NCBI GenBank assembly: GCA_964542475.1
Contig: CAZIUL010000086.1
Span: forward strand, 1 to 14,678
Length of the DNA: 14,678 bases
Origin: CAZIUL01 sp964542475
GTDB taxonomy: Bacteria > Planctomycetota > B15-G4 > CAYZWU01
Direction: 5' to 3'
Positions 14,678-14,678 of this stretch are shown here, piece by piece. Position numbers and translations under genes: made by a program. The notes under the pieces are model-generated. The model saw only the letters and a program-made list of their open reading frames with translations. It did no database searches and was not told the DNA's origin. Positions within the stretch are counted from its first letter, which is position 1; each line of letters opens with the position of its first letter.

Positions 14678-14678
14678 G

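Noticed and set aside
1..14678. A mobile element, CRISPR array, toxin-antitoxin pair or multi-gene defence island
   Set aside because: No transposase, integrase, spaced repeats, paired small genes or defence-type nuclease or helicase domains are visible; genes are mostly single and in alternating orientation.

Overview
The window is a chromosomal stretch from an uncultured, GC-rich bacterium, probably a scaffolded metagenome assembly, because it carries two runs of exactly 100 N (2565-2664 and 7732-7831). The gene content suggests a heterotroph from a Planctomycetota/PVC-like or neighbouring candidate phylum: a DUF1080 protein, a sulfatase-like hydrolase, a large secreted glycosidase-like protein, and a secreted FG-GAP protein. 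This taxonomic reading comes from gene families only; no marker gene is present. There are no RNA genes, insertion sequences, CRISPR arrays or phage genes.

Layout. A possible C-terminal tail of an upstream gene (3-92) is followed by a soluble family 2 glycosyltransferase (193-939, +). Convergent with it is an acyl-CoA dehydrogenase (992-2131, -). Divergent from that, behind a good extended -10 promoter, is a large secreted protein (2423-5394, +, broken by the first gap). It has a clan CD (gingipain/caspase-like) cysteine-peptidase-like region followed by seven FG-GAP blades. Convergent with it is a secreted glycoside-hydrolase-like protein (5416-7653, -). Past the second gap come a P-loop nucleotide kinase/ATPase (7970-8527, +) and, convergent with it, a secreted M28 zinc aminopeptidase with PA and PDZ domains (8554-10440, -). 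The last block is co-directional (+): dodecin (10638-10853), a sulfatase-superfamily lipoprotein whose start lies inside the dodecin gene (10837-13338), and a DUF1080 protein with a DUF3471-like tail (13456-14562).

How the genes fit together. Most genes sit singly in alternating convergent and divergent orientation, so this is not a multi-gene operon or an obvious defence or biosynthetic system. The common theme is exported degradative capacity: a peptidase-like propeller protein, an aminopeptidase, a glycosidase-like protein, a sulfatase-like hydrolase and a DUF1080 protein, which would suit breakdown of glycoprotein or decorated polysaccharide. The only apparent transcriptional unit is dodecin plus the sulfatase-like gene. 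The points most worth checking are the structured leader of the dodecin gene (terminator-like hairpin with T8, then a hairpin covering the ribosome binding site), a dodecin lacking the usual flavin-contact residues, a sulfatase-like enzyme with Thr in place of the formylglycine-forming Cys/Ser, and the peptidase/beta-propeller fusion.
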